From contig PSQN01000015.1 of NCBI GenBank assembly GCA_002989075.1, positions 1,798,001-1,862,000 on the forward strand: 64,000 nt of DNA. Reading direction: 5' to 3'. A program made the translations under genes and the position numbers. Positions within the stretch are counted from its first letter, which is position 1. The number at the start of each line of letters is the position of its first letter. The notes below the pieces were generated by a model that searched no databases, had not been told where the DNA came from, and was given only the letters and a program-made list of their open reading frames with translations. This document shows positions 11,098 through 22,699 of this stretch, in pieces. This stretch comes from Arthonia radiata. Lineage: Eukaryota; Ascomycota; Arthoniomycetes; Arthoniales; Arthoniaceae.

Positions 11098-14000
11098 TCA
11101 TCTGATCCCAAGCGCAATCTCCAACTCCTCAATCCTACCATCTCGCTTCGCAAGCTCACCTTTCACCTCCTCTTCCAACGCCTTCGTCCGCTCCGAGAGC
11201 CCTCTGAAGAGATGCGGCACCTTCTGCTCGAGTGCTCTTAGCTTGCCTTCCACATTCTCCTTCCGCGGTGTCGGGCCCGCTCCACCGACTCTGAGGCTAT
11301 CTTGTCGTAGGCCGTCCTCACGCCTTGAGGCCATGCGGCCAGGCGTCGTTGGTACAGCTGCCATCTCTTGTCCGATCTTTGCGAGCTCGGCCATCAGCCC
11401 TGCTTCAGCGCTTGCAATGGCGTTTTGGTTGTCTGCGAGGCGATCTGCCAGAGGTGCATCAGGTTGCGGTGGCTGTAACGCGTGCGTTGTCTGTGCGCGC
11501 GGTCGAGATTGAAGGGCTTTGTTGGGTGATGGAGAGGGTGTGCGCAGCTTGGTCGGCGAAGCATCCTTGTCCGATATGTTTCTGCCGTTCGGGAAATTGA
11601 GAGGTGGTGGCGGTGTATTCCCTGAGCCCAGACGCTCTGAGAGTGGCGCGCGAGAAGGTGGAAGGTTCGATGGCGCTCGTTGATGCCGTGATGGTGAGGA
11701 TTGCGCACGGTTGAGTGTGCTGGATGTTGGTGGAGAGAGCTCGGTTGTGGGAACGTTGGGCGGCTGGTTCTCTTTCTTGATCTGTAAGCGATGCCGCACC
11801 GCGTTTGAGCGTGTTGGGCTGGCGGCAGGTGTGACGGTTGCGTATCCTGACTGGGCGGCGTGGCCGAGGAAGGGTGATTGTGAGGGCTGCTGCAAGTTGG
11901 GTAATGGGGACTCAGCGGTGTCTAGCCGTGGTCGAGGGCGTGATAAAATGGAAGGCGTTTCTTGTCGCAACGGGCTACCACCAGCCCGATTCACGAGTGG
12001 GCTATTCTCCGGTCGTCGTGGGCTTGGAGAGTTCCAAAACGGCGACGTATTAACTGATGGCAAGCCTTCAATATCGGACAGTGAACTCCGACGCTTCTTG
12101 CGCGGCGTGAAGCTTTTAGAGAATAGACCAGGAGCTTTGAGAGTCTCAAATGGCTCAAGCTGATCCTGGGATTTGCCTGTCCCGGGTCTGGAATCGTCGG
12201 CAGTGGGCGGACGGTCTTTGGATCCAGGCCTGCTCAATGGAGACGACATCTTGCCCCAATCGATTGACCGTGTTCGCTGCAGCAACGCACGCGGGTTGTT
12301 CTGTGCAGATTGAGACGCTCCTTTGGCTTCAGACTTGCTGTTCTTGCGACCAAGAGATCCGAAGCCTAGTCTCTTGCTCAAAGACGATGCTTTTGAGCTG
12401 AATGAGCCAGTGTTGGTTGAACGCGTTGCCATTGAGCCGTAATGGGGCGTGCTCGAGTGGAACGCTTCACTAAGGATCACGTCATGCTCCTCGACTAGGC
12501 GATCAAATAACGACATGTAGTCATGCGGGTTGCCTTCGCATACCATGATCTCGGTGATGGTGGCCATGAGTGCTCCTCGGTCGCCATCATTACCTGTACC
12601 ATCAAGAAGATCGATCAGCAAGCCTACGACGCCTCGAAGAGCTCGTCGATTTCGCGGAGTCATGTCATCAATCGTCTTCGTCAGAAATTCTTCGTAATCG
12701 ATGGGGGTCAATATGCTCGCTTTGGTCTGCAACTCGTCCAGAGTTTTGCTGTCCAAGACAGGGCCGAGCTTCTCCCGCCAAGCCACTTTCAAGAACTTCT
12801 CGAAGGCGGCAAAGAGTACATCGATAGGTGCTTGCGAAGCGGGCTCGTGATCCTCAGGACGCTCCAAGAGAGCATTATAGATCTGATTTACAGCAGCCGC
12901 GTCTGCAGCGTATCGATTTGAGATTACGCGTCCAACAATGTTACCTTTCCGTGCTCGCAGTCCCAGTACGAACGTCTCAAGCGCAGCATCCAGCGAGGCC
13001 AGCGGGTCAGCACCGCTGACATTGGAATCGTTGGCAACAATGGTAGCTGTTGATGTGGACTTGGAGAGGTCAGACTTAATGTCAAGCCTCGACTCTGATC
13101 GTGCCTTTGGACCAAGTTGGGGCCGCGATGTTCCTGTGAAGTCATTTGTCGTGGGTGCTGGGGGCGCCTGCTGTTCTTGAGAGTGTTTGCTCGAACCGCC
13201 GAAGAGACTCGCGATGGCCTTCACTGGGGAGTGCTGGCGTAGCGTCTTCGTCCTGCTCGGGCTGCGTGACAATCTTTCCCCTGGTAACCGAATCGCGCGA
13301 AGGATGGCATCATAGTGCTGCAGCAGGTAAGTGGTTAAAAGGGGGTTGCGAAGGGAACCTCGCATTTGAGCGAGAGTTGTCACTGCTTTACATTAGCACT
13401 GGAGCACAAACACCACAAAGAATTACTCACATCGCTTAGTCAGGACGGATATGAACTCGCTACCAGTCACAAAGTCTTTCGTCTTGTCGGAGAATACCGA
13501 GTCGATTTCTAGGCGAAAGAAGCCGTTGCCAGCGACGGTTAGGGAAGCGACTGTATCTGTGCCCTCTTTGCTTGGAGAATACCGCGTGCGGTGCTTGTCT
13601 GGGTCGAGCACGAGTTTCGTCACAGCCGATATCGCCCCAGCTCCACTTTGGGCAGTCTGACGGTCTTCGAATACTGCTGAGAACAGGCCAAGCTTTGATT
13701 CGCCGCAGTCCAGGTCTCGCGCCTGCCATTTGGGGTTATCGCGCTCTTGCTCAGTGAATCGTCCTTCTACACGTGCCTTGACGAACTCCTTCGTGAATCT
13801 TGACGCTCTTCCTTCGTATTGACCAGCAAGATAGAAGGCTCGTGCGCTTTTGCTGAGCGAAGATGCTTGACGCTGGCTTGACGGCCACCGTGACGCTAAT
13901 TGCACGGCTTGACCTTGCTGCATTTCCGTAACTCGAACCTCGTGGAGGGCGGCACGATCACTAAATAGCAACGACATGTCTTCTTCAGATATCGGATTGC

Positions 14001-15633
14001 TCGTGGATCGTGAGGAGGGATTATCGAGCTCTGCCATCAGGCTTCTTGCTGTGGGACTAGACACTGAAGTCCTTTGTAAGAGGAGTAGCATGTCCGCAAA
14101 AAGTAGCAATATAAAGTTGGCTGACTCTCTTGGCTGGTCGTGTATGTTGTAAGGTGGCTGTAGTTCCACAAGATCCACAGCTGCGATCAGCCTTGCGTTC
14201 GGACTCAAGTTGCTGGGCCACCCTCTTGAACACGTTTTCAGGTACGAGACAGCTTGGGATGCGCTGCCAATAGAAGCTTCACTGGCGCATATTTCTGCGA
14301 TTATGTCCTTGGCTTTGAGCAGTTGCTTCAGAGCTGGATGTTGAGTGGGCAGCTCCTTGGCCATGTTGTCAACATACAGGCTATAGCGCGGAAGCCTCTG
14401 CACAGGCTCGATCAAAAATGAGGTCAGCTTCTTCTCACCGATACGGCGCAGGCACGAAGAGACTTCAGACTCCTGTTGCTCTATCATGTACTTCATCGTC
14501 TGTCCCATGCCTTGATGCGCTTTGATGTACGAAGAGTAGGCTTCTCTAAAGCGTGGCAGATGCTCCAAAAGACATTTCGCAAATACGACAACGCCGATTG
14601 AGTCTCTGACGGTGTCATCCGATCTTTCTCCATCAACGCGCTGTTTTCGTTCGATGTCATTGATGGCCTCAGCCTCAGTTTCCTCAAACAGCTTGCGGAC
14701 AGCGTGCATGAACGCTGTGTTTACCTCCAGCACAGCATCTAGGCTTGTCGGAAACAATATTGCAGCGTTGTGAGCATCACCTGCAGCGACCGCATGTGGT
14801 CTGCGGCGCACGAGTCCACGCACGTCTTTGACCAGACCGTTGACCAGACCGTCAAGCTTCTCCACGTAGCTCTCCTCAGTATCGACAAGCTCACACATCT
14901 CCCGTCTCAGAGTCTCTTTCTGCGCGGTCGTGTATTTCAAGCTATGGTTCCGCGCTGTTGGTCGAGATGGTGCTCGGCGTAACTTGGATGTTGGTAGGAA
15001 GGCTGGTTCCCCCAGCAAGCTTATGAGCTCAGAATATTTTCCGTAGGGAGATGCATTGCTGTCCTGTGACCAGTCCGACATGCGAGAGTTGTCGTCGCCA
15101 ATGGAGCCAGCAGGAAGTATTACATCGGCGTCTTGGTATGAGATGCTTTTGGAGGCAAGGGCCGACTTGACGTCTTCAATGACAGATCGAACATCTTCCA
15201 CTGGTTGCATACGGCTCGCAACGTTCGCCGCATGCTGCTCCGTAAACAGATCTAAGGCCGCAATCGGCTTCTTAGCACTGAGGTGTCTTCGTATCCATTC
15301 ATCTCTTGCTTCCTGCGGCAGTTCGGAAAAGTATTTGAACACTCCATAAGCCAGCTCGCGGCAGACCTCATCACCTTGGTCTTCGCGCGACAGGCGGTTG
15401 ACAGCGCCATAAAGTGGTGAATTTGGCGAGATTGCAAGTCGTGAGAAAGACTGGAAGCCGGCTGCGGTGAAGACATGTATCTGGATGCGAGAAGAGCTGA
15501 ATGTGGACGCAGCTGCCGCGGATGCAGGTCCTCGAAATACCAGTATTGGCGCGTCGGAGAGCAGTGGCTCTGTGGTGTGAAACAGGGTGAGTGCTTCAAC
15601 TGATAGATCGGGGGATGCGCTGAGGAAGACCAT
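11098..15633 (-). CDS. Bud3-like RhoGEF with DH domain (septation/polarity)
   Basis: Two exons (13431-15633 and 11098-13382) with a 48-nt intron give 1495 residues. The first ATG in frame (15633) is used. The N-terminal region (LTLFHTTEPLLSD, DEVCRELAYG) resembles Bud3 of filamentous fungi. A DH domain at about residues 240-480 is marked by LVDTEESYVEKLDGLVNGL and the core helix LIEPVQRLPRYSLYVDNM. A beta-rich, PH-like part follows. Exon 2 adds a helical domain (about residues 780-1000) and a long Ser/Pro-rich disordered tail. The tail ends in a short coiled coil (LSERTKALEEEVKGELAKRD). In Aspergillus and Neurospora, Bud3 activates Rho4 at septa; the same role is inferred here. DCC1 starts 395 bp away on the other strand. 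Confidence 0.78.
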
Positions 15634-16028
15634 TGCGATCGCGAGATTAGTGGGTGGGCCGGAATGCGACTGGTTTGTGCGTGCTGTCACTGCGTCATTG
15701 CGATTACGGTCAGCATCAGCAGTGCAATACGTCCAACATGGTAGCTGTTCTGTAGAGCAGAAGTCAAAGCGCTCAGCGCATGAAATGGGTAACGTTCAAT
15801 AGCGAGCGACGAGTTGCAGAGGCGGTCGACGTACCCGATCCGTCCATGAACAAATGCTTGCGTTGAAGGTGGTGATGCTGGTCCGTGCGCCTGTATTTAC
15901 TGTTTCCCCGTTGCGGATTAGCGTGTGGAGATTCGACGCGTCTTTTGCACGCGACTCACAGCCAAACCGCGCTCCTGCGAGATAGTATTGCAAGCTCAAT
16001 TCTGACACCGCCAAAGAACTGGCGAAGT

Positions 16029-17003
16029 ATGGACGTGCTTCAGACAAATGAACAGCAAGCTTTGAGGCTGATTGACCTTCCTCCCGAAGTTCTGGCGTCG
16101 TTAAGTTCAGACGGAGACAGACTCGTACTGAAATCCCCTGAACAGGACGCGAGCGGAGACACTGTGCTCTGCAACTCCACGAAGACTTGGGCAATACGTC
16201 AAGTACAGTCTTCGAATGCGTTGCTGCTGTTGAGGCGAAATCCAGTCTCGCAGGCGTGTACGGCCCCAGCCTTGATAGTGACAGCGTCATGCAACGGGAC
16301 CGTGGAAGTCCTCGAGCTGAAAGATGCCTCCGGGAAGCAAAAGCCTGTCATCAGTTGGGTTGCCGCAAGCCTGCCAGCGTACGGAGGCGGTATTGCGGAT
16401 ATTTCAAATGGAGGTCCTTCGCTGCAAGAGCTCCTCAACCAGATTCCATTCTCTGACGGTGAGATACTCGCGGCATGGACTGACTTGCTGGCGTTTGAAA
16501 TAGGCTTGCGCAGCTTCCGCCCGTCTCCGAAGTGTGTATTAGGTCTCTGGCAAGCCATGGTCAAGGAAGCCAAGGACCTATCGATCGACTTAGCCGAGCC
16601 GTTTCTGTTTGAGGACCTCTTCGCTGGTTCTCTCAGGGACAGGCATCCGCTTTGCGCTTACGAAGCATTCATTCGCAAACTCACAGGGCAGCAAAGCCTC
16701 GATGCGCGGCGTCTCATGCTTGATAGAGCTGTCGTCGTCGAGCAGATCGGCGAAGCCATCGTTGCGACCTCAGACTCAACCTTGACCGGCGACGTGCTTA
16801 AGAAGCAGCTCCTGCCACTGTTGCCTTGGACATGGTCAGACTCTCTGCATCAAGACAGGCTATCCCGTATGTGCTTGTCCAAAACCGCCCTGGACCAAGA
16901 GCAAGACCAAGCTGCTGGAGTTGAAGCCGATGTGAAGCAGGACTCAAAGCGTAAGCCCAACGCGCGAAACTGGCATGAGAAGTTCAAGAAGACGAAACGG
17001 TGA
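16029..17003 (+). CDS. DCC1: Sister chromatid cohesion protein DCC1
   Basis: Single exon of 324 residues. The frame continues upstream only from a non-ATG codon, so the ATG at 16029 is chosen. Family traits include LRLIDLPPEVLASL, VLCNSTKTWAIRQVQSSN near the N-terminus, and the helical middle with IPFSDGEILAAW. The C-terminal winged-helix repeats contain LTGDVLKKQLLPLLPWTW. The tail is basic (NWHEKFKKTKR). Dcc1 with Ctf8 and Ctf18 forms the alternative RFC clamp loader that loads or unloads PCNA and supports cohesion. The SCC2 cohesin loader lies about 7.5 kb downstream; I take this proximity as chance. Confidence 0.85.
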   Translation: MDVLQTNEQQALRLIDLPPEVLASLSSDGDRLVLKSPEQDASGDTVLCNSTKTWAIRQVQSSNALLLLRRNPVSQACTAPALIVTASCNGTVEVLELKDASGKQKPVISWVAASLPAYGGGIADISNGGPSLQELLNQIPFSDGEILAAWTDLLAFEIGLRSFRPSPKCVLGLWQAMVKEAKDLSIDLAEPFLFEDLFAGSLRDRHPLCAYEAFIRKLTGQQSLDARRLMLDRAVVVEQIGEAIVATSDSTLTGDVLKKQLLPLLPWTWSDSLHQDRLSRMCLSKTALDQEQDQAAGVEADVKQDSKRKPNARNWHEKFKKTKR

Positions 17004-17404
17004 GATCCTGGCTACTTCTGCATATGAGTTTCGCCCACGCGCGCACCTGCGTTTCGCTGGATGATCATAGCCTCCAAGCAAGGATGCGTCTGCGCAGCTC
17101 CTGAAAGAGGATTGCCCACCTCGTGTGTCAAGGAAGACTCGGCTAGTAAGGGTAGAAACATTCAAAATGTTCAGCGGCGTTTCTCAGCGATAGCTCACGT
17201 TCCTTGACAGCCGAGGAATTATTCCGCACTTTCCTGCAATGTTTACAAATAACGCCAATGGAGCTGCATGCTCATAAATATCCACAGGTTGCCTAAGATC
17301 TTTGCTGCATAGGATTCTGTACACAGCCGCCGCAGATCTTGCGGACCGCACTTCAAAGCCTTGCTCCTCCTCCGAAACGGATATCTTGCCAGATACGCGC
17401 AGCC
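17004..17404. other. Intergenic stretch without a supported gene
   Basis: About 400 bp between DCC1 and the hemerythrin-like gene on the same strand. Nothing beyond ordinary UTR and promoter sequence is evident. Confidence 0.35.
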
Positions 17405-18003
17405 ATGGCCACCGACGCGTCTCCGACGCCTGCTCCCGATCTTCCAAACTCATCTCTCAGCGACTTTCAAATCTACAATCGCATGTCGGTACACATGGAC
17501 AGTTACGTAAGTTCTGGTTGCCACTCACGATACGAAATGACGGCCGAGCTCACTCACGCCTTACTTTTATCTAGCACAATCACTTTCGACAAGAATGGCG
17601 CATCCTGTGGGAGGGCTGCTCGCCGGCGCCAGATTCGAAGCAGCCAAGCGCACGAGCACTCATCAACGTTGGCCTAACGTTTGTCTCCCACCTTACGCTG
17701 CACCACGATATCGAAGAAACCCACATCTTTCCCCTCCTTGCAACACGTATGACGGAGTTTCAGACAGACGGTTCACATCGTGAGCAGCATAGACAGATTC
17801 ATAAAGGCTTAGATGAATTGCAGGAGTATCTCATGCAGTGCCGCGAAGGTAGTCGTGACTTTAGGCGAGAGGAGGTGAGAAAGTGCATGCAGACGTGGGG
17901 GGAGGTGTTATGGACGCACCTCGACGAAGAAGTCAAGACTCTATCGGCGCCCAACATGAGGAAGTACTGGACATTGGAGGAGATGGGCGAGATGCCGATG
18001 TAA
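17405..18003 (+). CDS. Hemerythrin-like HHE domain protein
   Basis: Two exons (17405-17506, 17575-18003) with a 68-nt intron give 176 residues. The four-helix hemerythrin ligands are visible: HNHFRQEW, HLTLHHDIEETHIFPLL, HREQHRQIHKGLDEL and WTHLDEEVKTL. Such proteins bind a di-iron (oxo) centre and in fungi are linked to oxygen, nitric oxide or iron handling. Which of these applies here cannot be seen. The last residues (MRKYWTLEEMGEMPM) match the usual end of fungal members. It ends 75 bp from the convergent Pth11-like gene. Confidence 0.85.
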
Positions 18004-18078
18004 TCAAAGTACCGAAGAGCCACCCACCAGTCCTCTGCCAAGCTTAATAGACTTTAGGTCCCTATTGGAGCAATGCGC

Positions 18079-19314
18079 CTACTTTAGGAAGCCCTTTGCC
18101 ATCCTACTGAGATCAGCACCAGAACCCCTGAAGCTGTAACGATCATTCCGGTACGTCTGCAGCGGGATTGACAGATGCGGAGTCTCTGTCCTATCTTCTA
18201 GCAGCTGTACCCTAGACGTTCCGAGAAGGCTCTGCTCGGTATCATCTTTGTAGCTGCCTCGTTCTGCTGACCGCGGCCTTGGAGGCTCGGTATTGACGCG
18301 CGAGTATAGTTCGTGTTCGTGAAAAAGCGCTACGAACCCTCCTTGGTACCCACGCCGCACAAGATGAAGGATGCTTGGCAAGTTGATACTGATCATCCCA
18401 AATGATGCCTCACTATTGTCGGGATTAGCAAGGGCTTAGCTGAGTGTGTCAAGCAGGTTGCAGTATTCAAGCTCTGTGACAGACTGTCCACTTACAAAAT
18501 ATTCCACTTCAGCACCGGCGCGTACGCCAAAATGGCGTCCGTATTGAGACCTTCACCAGCCTTTGAGAAAGCAGCGAGCCTTCCAGCCGAGAGCACCAAA
18601 GAAGCGTATACTACCATGAGTACCAGGATCACAGATGTCTTTTTGGCCAAGCTCAGCCGAAGCTTCCACAACATTGGCATGGGCAGTATCAGGATATACA
18701 AATCCAACGCAACCGTACTGACGCTGTTCGCTACGGTCACGTCCTCAGTCGAGAAACAAGTGCCGGGTACCCGCTGATCCCACAACTTCCGCACCGGTCT
18801 GCAGAAAAGCGCCATGACTGTAATCCAGATGACGACCCATATGAGGTTCAGAATCAGTCCAGCCCAAACAGTCAGTCGAAACGTGGACGACGCCTTGTCG
18901 AACACCCGGCGATAGAACAACAGGGCTGAAGATCGAATGAAGAAGAGCCCAGCGTTGTATGCCTGGATGCCGAAAACGAAGGGCTTCAGTATCTTCTCAA
19001 GTTCTGCTGGCCCGAACTGCCAGACGTGGGTGTGGTGTGAGCCGCTGTGAGCGAAGATGAAAGTGCAGAACCATGCCAGGAGGCATATCTGTGCGATGAA
19101 ACGTCAGTCAACAACGTCCCAGATGCTCAGGCTACAGCCCCTGTATACTCACCCGGGCACAGAGAGAAGCCCAGTCGTCCAAGCCGAACTTGTTACGCGG
19201 AAGCAGGCCATGCGACCAGAAGCGAAGAGCTTGAGATATCGTCAAGAGCACGCCCATTGCCACGCTCAGAGGGAATAAGCAGGATCGGTAGGCTTCGTTA
19301 GTGTGCTGGTCCAT
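18079..19314 (-). CDS. Pth11-like seven-helix membrane protein (fungal rhodopsin-domain family)
   Basis: Three exons (19153-19314, 18496-19088, 18079-18412) with 64- and 83-nt introns join in frame to 362 residues. Hydrophobic segments are spaced as in the fungal rhodopsin-like domain: LFPLSVAMGVLLTI, ICLLAWFCTFIFA, AYNAGLFFIRSSALLFY, VWAGLILNLIWVVIW, VALDLYILILPMPMLW and VILVLMVVYASLVLSAG. The family Cys in the loop before the fifth helix (PGTCFS) is present. The cytoplasmic tail is polar and Ser/Arg-rich. Family members act as surface sensors, for example of host or surface cues. The CFEM domain found in some members is absent. Confidence 0.82.
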
Positions 19315-20540
19315 GACGCTCGTCGATGCAGGAGCTTGTTGATCTAGCAACGTAGGTTTCTGAAGGCGAATTCCCAGCAGTAACAGATGCAACAGCACAG
19401 CACAGTTCATCAAGCTCACGCTGCGGGTAATGAATACCTAGGGAGAGCTCGGCGTTCACAGATGATCTCCACACTTTCGGCCATCCACACCGTCTCCTGG
19501 CTTTTGAACAGAGCTGGGGAGCACTTGTCGGCGATGTGCTAGGCTTGCTAGGGCTGGAGGAGGTTTGCATCAGCTCAGAAGCGTTACGGGCCGTAGCGCG
19601 GGCCGCGCTTGTGACCAGTGAAGTCCACGAAGTTATTACAAAGAGAGGCTGTGGATCGGTTCCCTACCCGAGGAACTCTACAAGCAGATCGGTGTAAAGA
19701 CGAGAGAGCTACCACTGGGCTTGGTTCTCCTCTTGATGACGTGAGAAGAATGACATGCTGCCAGTAAGCCGCTGTTTCTGGTAGCTACGACACTGTGATT
19801 TGTGGCAAGGCAGCCAGGCAAAATAACCAGAACTGCTTCAGCGTCAGGCGAAGATCAGTCTCAGCCTCTAAGTAGGCTTCATATAGTTGAGCGACCGAAT
19901 GACACTTCAAAGTCTGTACTCTTTATTGTTACGTGCTACCTTACGTGCTATCAAGGCACCAGTAGAGCATTGCGTCCTCAAGGATCCACATGAGATTCTG
20001 ACGTGCATACAATAGCGGGTCCTACCTCTCATCAGCCGCGGACACTGACGAAGATCGAAGTGCGTCAATGCTTCGCTTAAGCGTGCTGTGAGTCTGACAG
20101 CTGATGCTCGTCACACTATTGCATGTCCAAGCCAATTTGATTCGTCTTCCCGAGAGCGGCTGGGAAGGAGGATACAACAACGGTCCGGGTAGGCATCTCC
20201 GGCAGGCGTGACATTCTGACATCGTCTCTACATGACGAGTACAGTGTTACCGTCTCTGTATTATGTGATACGCTTCAACAGACTACACAGCTTCAATTCC
20301 TCAACTTATTGAAGTCTATGAATGGAAACGCGAAATCAGCAACTGAACACTAATGAATCCAAAATAGTTTAGCTTCCTGTTCAGCCGCGAGCAATGGCAG
20401 GGTTCTGATTTTGTGGCACATCTAGAACAAATTGATACAAACTCCAAATTGGTCGCAAAGAGCATTGCTTGTCAATAGGTTCTCAAACGTAGACCGCACA
20501 ACCATCTCGCAGCTCCTTTAATCTCCTCCACATCGGCGCA
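19315..20540. other. 1.2-kb intergenic region
   Basis: Region between the divergent Pth11-like and RPB8 genes. ORFs are short and overlap in several frames without recognisable domains. I see no RNA gene or repeat. Confidence 0.35.
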
Positions 20541-20981
20541 ATGTCATCAAGCGACTCCCAGCTCTACGACGAGTCCTTCACCGTCGAAGGACTCATCGAC
20601 AACAAATACGAGCGCGTCTCGCGCTTGGAATGCAAGTCACTCTCTGGCGACACCGTCATGACGCTCGACATTAATAAAGAGCTGTATCCCGTCTCCAAGG
20701 GCGAAGATTTGCAAGTCGTGCTGGCTTCGACGCTGAACCTCGACGGCACAAAAGACGATAGCAAAGGGTGGAAAGAGTTCACGCGCAGTGGCGAGCAGAG
20801 CTTGGCGGACATGTACGACTATGTGTGTCGCGGAAAGATCTACAGATTCGAGACAGTGGATGGGAGCGATATGTTGAAGATCTACATCTCGTTTGGAGGG
20901 CTGTTGATGTATATCCATGGGCCGTTCAAGAAGTTGACGAGCTTGAGGATTGACCATGTGTATCTGTTGGTCAAGAAATGA
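20541..20981 (+). CDS. RPB8: RNA polymerases I, II and III subunit RPABC3 (RPB8)
   Basis: Intronless, 146 residues, the usual RPB8 length. The OB-fold sequence is clear: LYDESFTVEGLIDNKYERVSR, then LDINKELYPVSKGEDLQVVL, and a C-terminal ISFGGLLMYIHGPFKKL. RPB8 is a small subunit shared by all three nuclear RNA polymerases and binds the largest subunit. The gene converges on the Nudix gene with 358 bp between stops. Confidence 0.95.
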   Translation: MSSSDSQLYDESFTVEGLIDNKYERVSRLECKSLSGDTVMTLDINKELYPVSKGEDLQVVLASTLNLDGTKDDSKGWKEFTRSGEQSLADMYDYVCRGKIYRFETVDGSDMLKIYISFGGLLMYIHGPFKKLTSLRIDHVYLLVKK

Positions 20982-21339
20982 GCGTACCTCGTGTTTCCTT
21001 GACACGAAGAGTTAAACATACTGTGCGCAAAGGACTACTTGTCAACAGCAACAGGAAGCTGGAACCCACACTTGCCGGACTACAGGCAGTCGGTCTTCTG
21101 TCCAACGCGCGCAGAAGAGCACAAAAGACATTGAGAACAGAAACCAAGATAGTGAGCAAGAGCCACGACTCTTATTGAAGGAAAGCGTACCGCGAAATGT
21201 ACTCGTCGCTGCTACGCGAAAACAACCATTCCGATTTGGACCACCGATCAGAGGGACGAGGCGCAACTCATAGCAAGAAAAACGTCGGTCCATGAGAAAA
21301 GTGCTTGGGTTTACGTCGAGTGTGTGGCGACCCGTGACT

Positions 21340-22404
21340 CTATGAAGCAGCCCAAGTCCTTGGAGTCGGGAACTCGAGCAGTCTATGTAACCTGCTGACG
21401 ACCTCGGCGTAGTGAGGATCCTCCTCCGCATTCAGGTAGCCATGTCGAACGAAGAAGTCGAGCAGCACCAGTGCGCAATTCGGCTTGAAATCTCCACGCG
21501 CCATGGCCTCTTTTACTTCCTCCACCGGCATCAATGTGAAACCCTCCACCTCACCGTCATCTGGCGTTGGCACGACGTCTTCGCTGACCTCCATGTCGTA
21601 TACATACTGACATTCGGGCTGCATCAGACCCTTCTCTCCGCCTGCCCTGGCGTCGCGGAGATGGAAATATGACACTGTTCCTACCGGCTTGACGCTCCTT
21701 TGAAGGAGGTCCGCAGGGAGACTCGCCTCTTCCTCTGCCTCGCGTACAAGCCCCGAGAATGGTGTTTCTCCGGATGCCAAACCTCCAGCGACGGTGTTGT
21801 CAAGCATACCGCCATAAGTCTGCTTATGCCTCGCTCGCCTTGGGACCCAGATCCGGATCGCTTCCTGGCCTGCCACCTCTTGTTTCACATAGGCCGTCAG
21901 ATGGCAACCATACGTGACAATGCCCAACAACGGACTCGCCGCGCGCTCGACGTCGAACAATACTGATCCATTTTCACCAAAGACGGGATACAGTTCATCT
22001 CTCCATCCACTTAGCACCTGGAAGTGGCCTGTGGCCCGCATTGCGGCGGCTGTCCCTGCCACTAGCGCAGATCTTGATTGGCGGTCATTGCCCCCGACGA
22101 GGGTGAGGGTGTGTAGCTTGTCGTCGAGCTCCCATCCTGGGATATTGCGGAAGACTTCAGCTACTGAGGGCAGTACAAGGCCGAGCGTGGGAATGTGGTC
22201 GGCGACGAGCAGGTGGTAATGCGTTTCTGTGTAGTGCGTGTAGGATGCAGGGTCCGTCGTGTAGTACGGAAAGCTGTCGCATTCTTTGACGAGATCGAGG
22301 TTGGACTTGAGAGGACCGACATGCTTGTCTGCGATTTCGCGGGCTTCTTCGTTGGTTGCGGATTCGCTTTCGAAGGAGACCGAGTGGCTACCCTCTTCAC
22401 TCAT
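21340..22404 (-). CDS. Nudix hydrolase with DUF4743 domain (TNR3/YJR142W-like)
   Basis: Single exon of 354 residues. The N-terminal about 170 residues match the DUF4743 region (ECDSFPYYTT, GWRDELYPVFG, AASPLLGIVTYGCHLTAYV). A Nudix domain follows: WVPRRARHKQTYGGMLDNTVAGG leads into the Nudix box GETPFSGLVREAEEEASL, with the metal-binding REAEEE intact. The late Gly of the consensus box is Ser here. Relatives in yeast and the Nudix part of fission-yeast Tnr3 hydrolyse oxidised thiamine diphosphates, a clean-up reaction; the same is inferred. It is divergent from deoxyhypusine hydroxylase across 295 bp. Confidence 0.85.
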   Translation of the reverse strand: MSEEGSHSVSFESESATNEEAREIADKHVGPLKSNLDLVKECDSFPYYTTDPASYTHYTETHYHLLVADHIPTLGLVLPSVAEVFRNIPGWELDDKLHTLTLVGGNDRQSRSALVAGTAAAMRATGHFQVLSGWRDELYPVFGENGSVLFDVERAASPLLGIVTYGCHLTAYVKQEVAGQEAIRIWVPRRARHKQTYGGMLDNTVAGGLASGETPFSGLVREAEEEASLPADLLQRSVKPVGTVSYFHLRDARAGGEKGLMQPECQYVYDMEVSEDVVPTPDDGEVEGFTLMPVEEVKEAMARGDFKPNCALVLLDFFVRHGYLNAEEDPHYAEVVSRLHRLLEFPTPRTWAAS

Positions 22405-22699
22405 CGTGAATTTTGTTACTTGAGAGCAATTACAGTCCTCGATGAAGCTTCCGAAGATCAGAAGATTATTATATGTCTTCTGTGATTCGATAACAAGGCG
22501 CAGAGCTCAAGTCACTTGGTCGCACTTCATTTGCTTCAACCCGCGGTCTATCGATAGCACGAGCCTCACGGCAAATTCCGCTGCATGCAAGATGGACCCC
22601 GCGGTCTGCTTCAATTTCTCAATCGACGGGAATCGACAGACACGTAGAAGAGATTCACATCTTGGTCTACTAGTTTCTAAACCTTTCACAGGTCTCGCA

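Noticed and set aside
11325-12163. Long plus-strand ORFs opposite the Bud3-like gene
   Set aside because: They are antisense shadows of a Ser/Pro-rich coding tail and show no family features.
19298-19570. Minus-strand ORF upstream of the Pth11-like gene
   Set aside because: Different frame from the receptor, Ser/Arg-rich without a domain, and no splice link that adds a sensible N-terminus.
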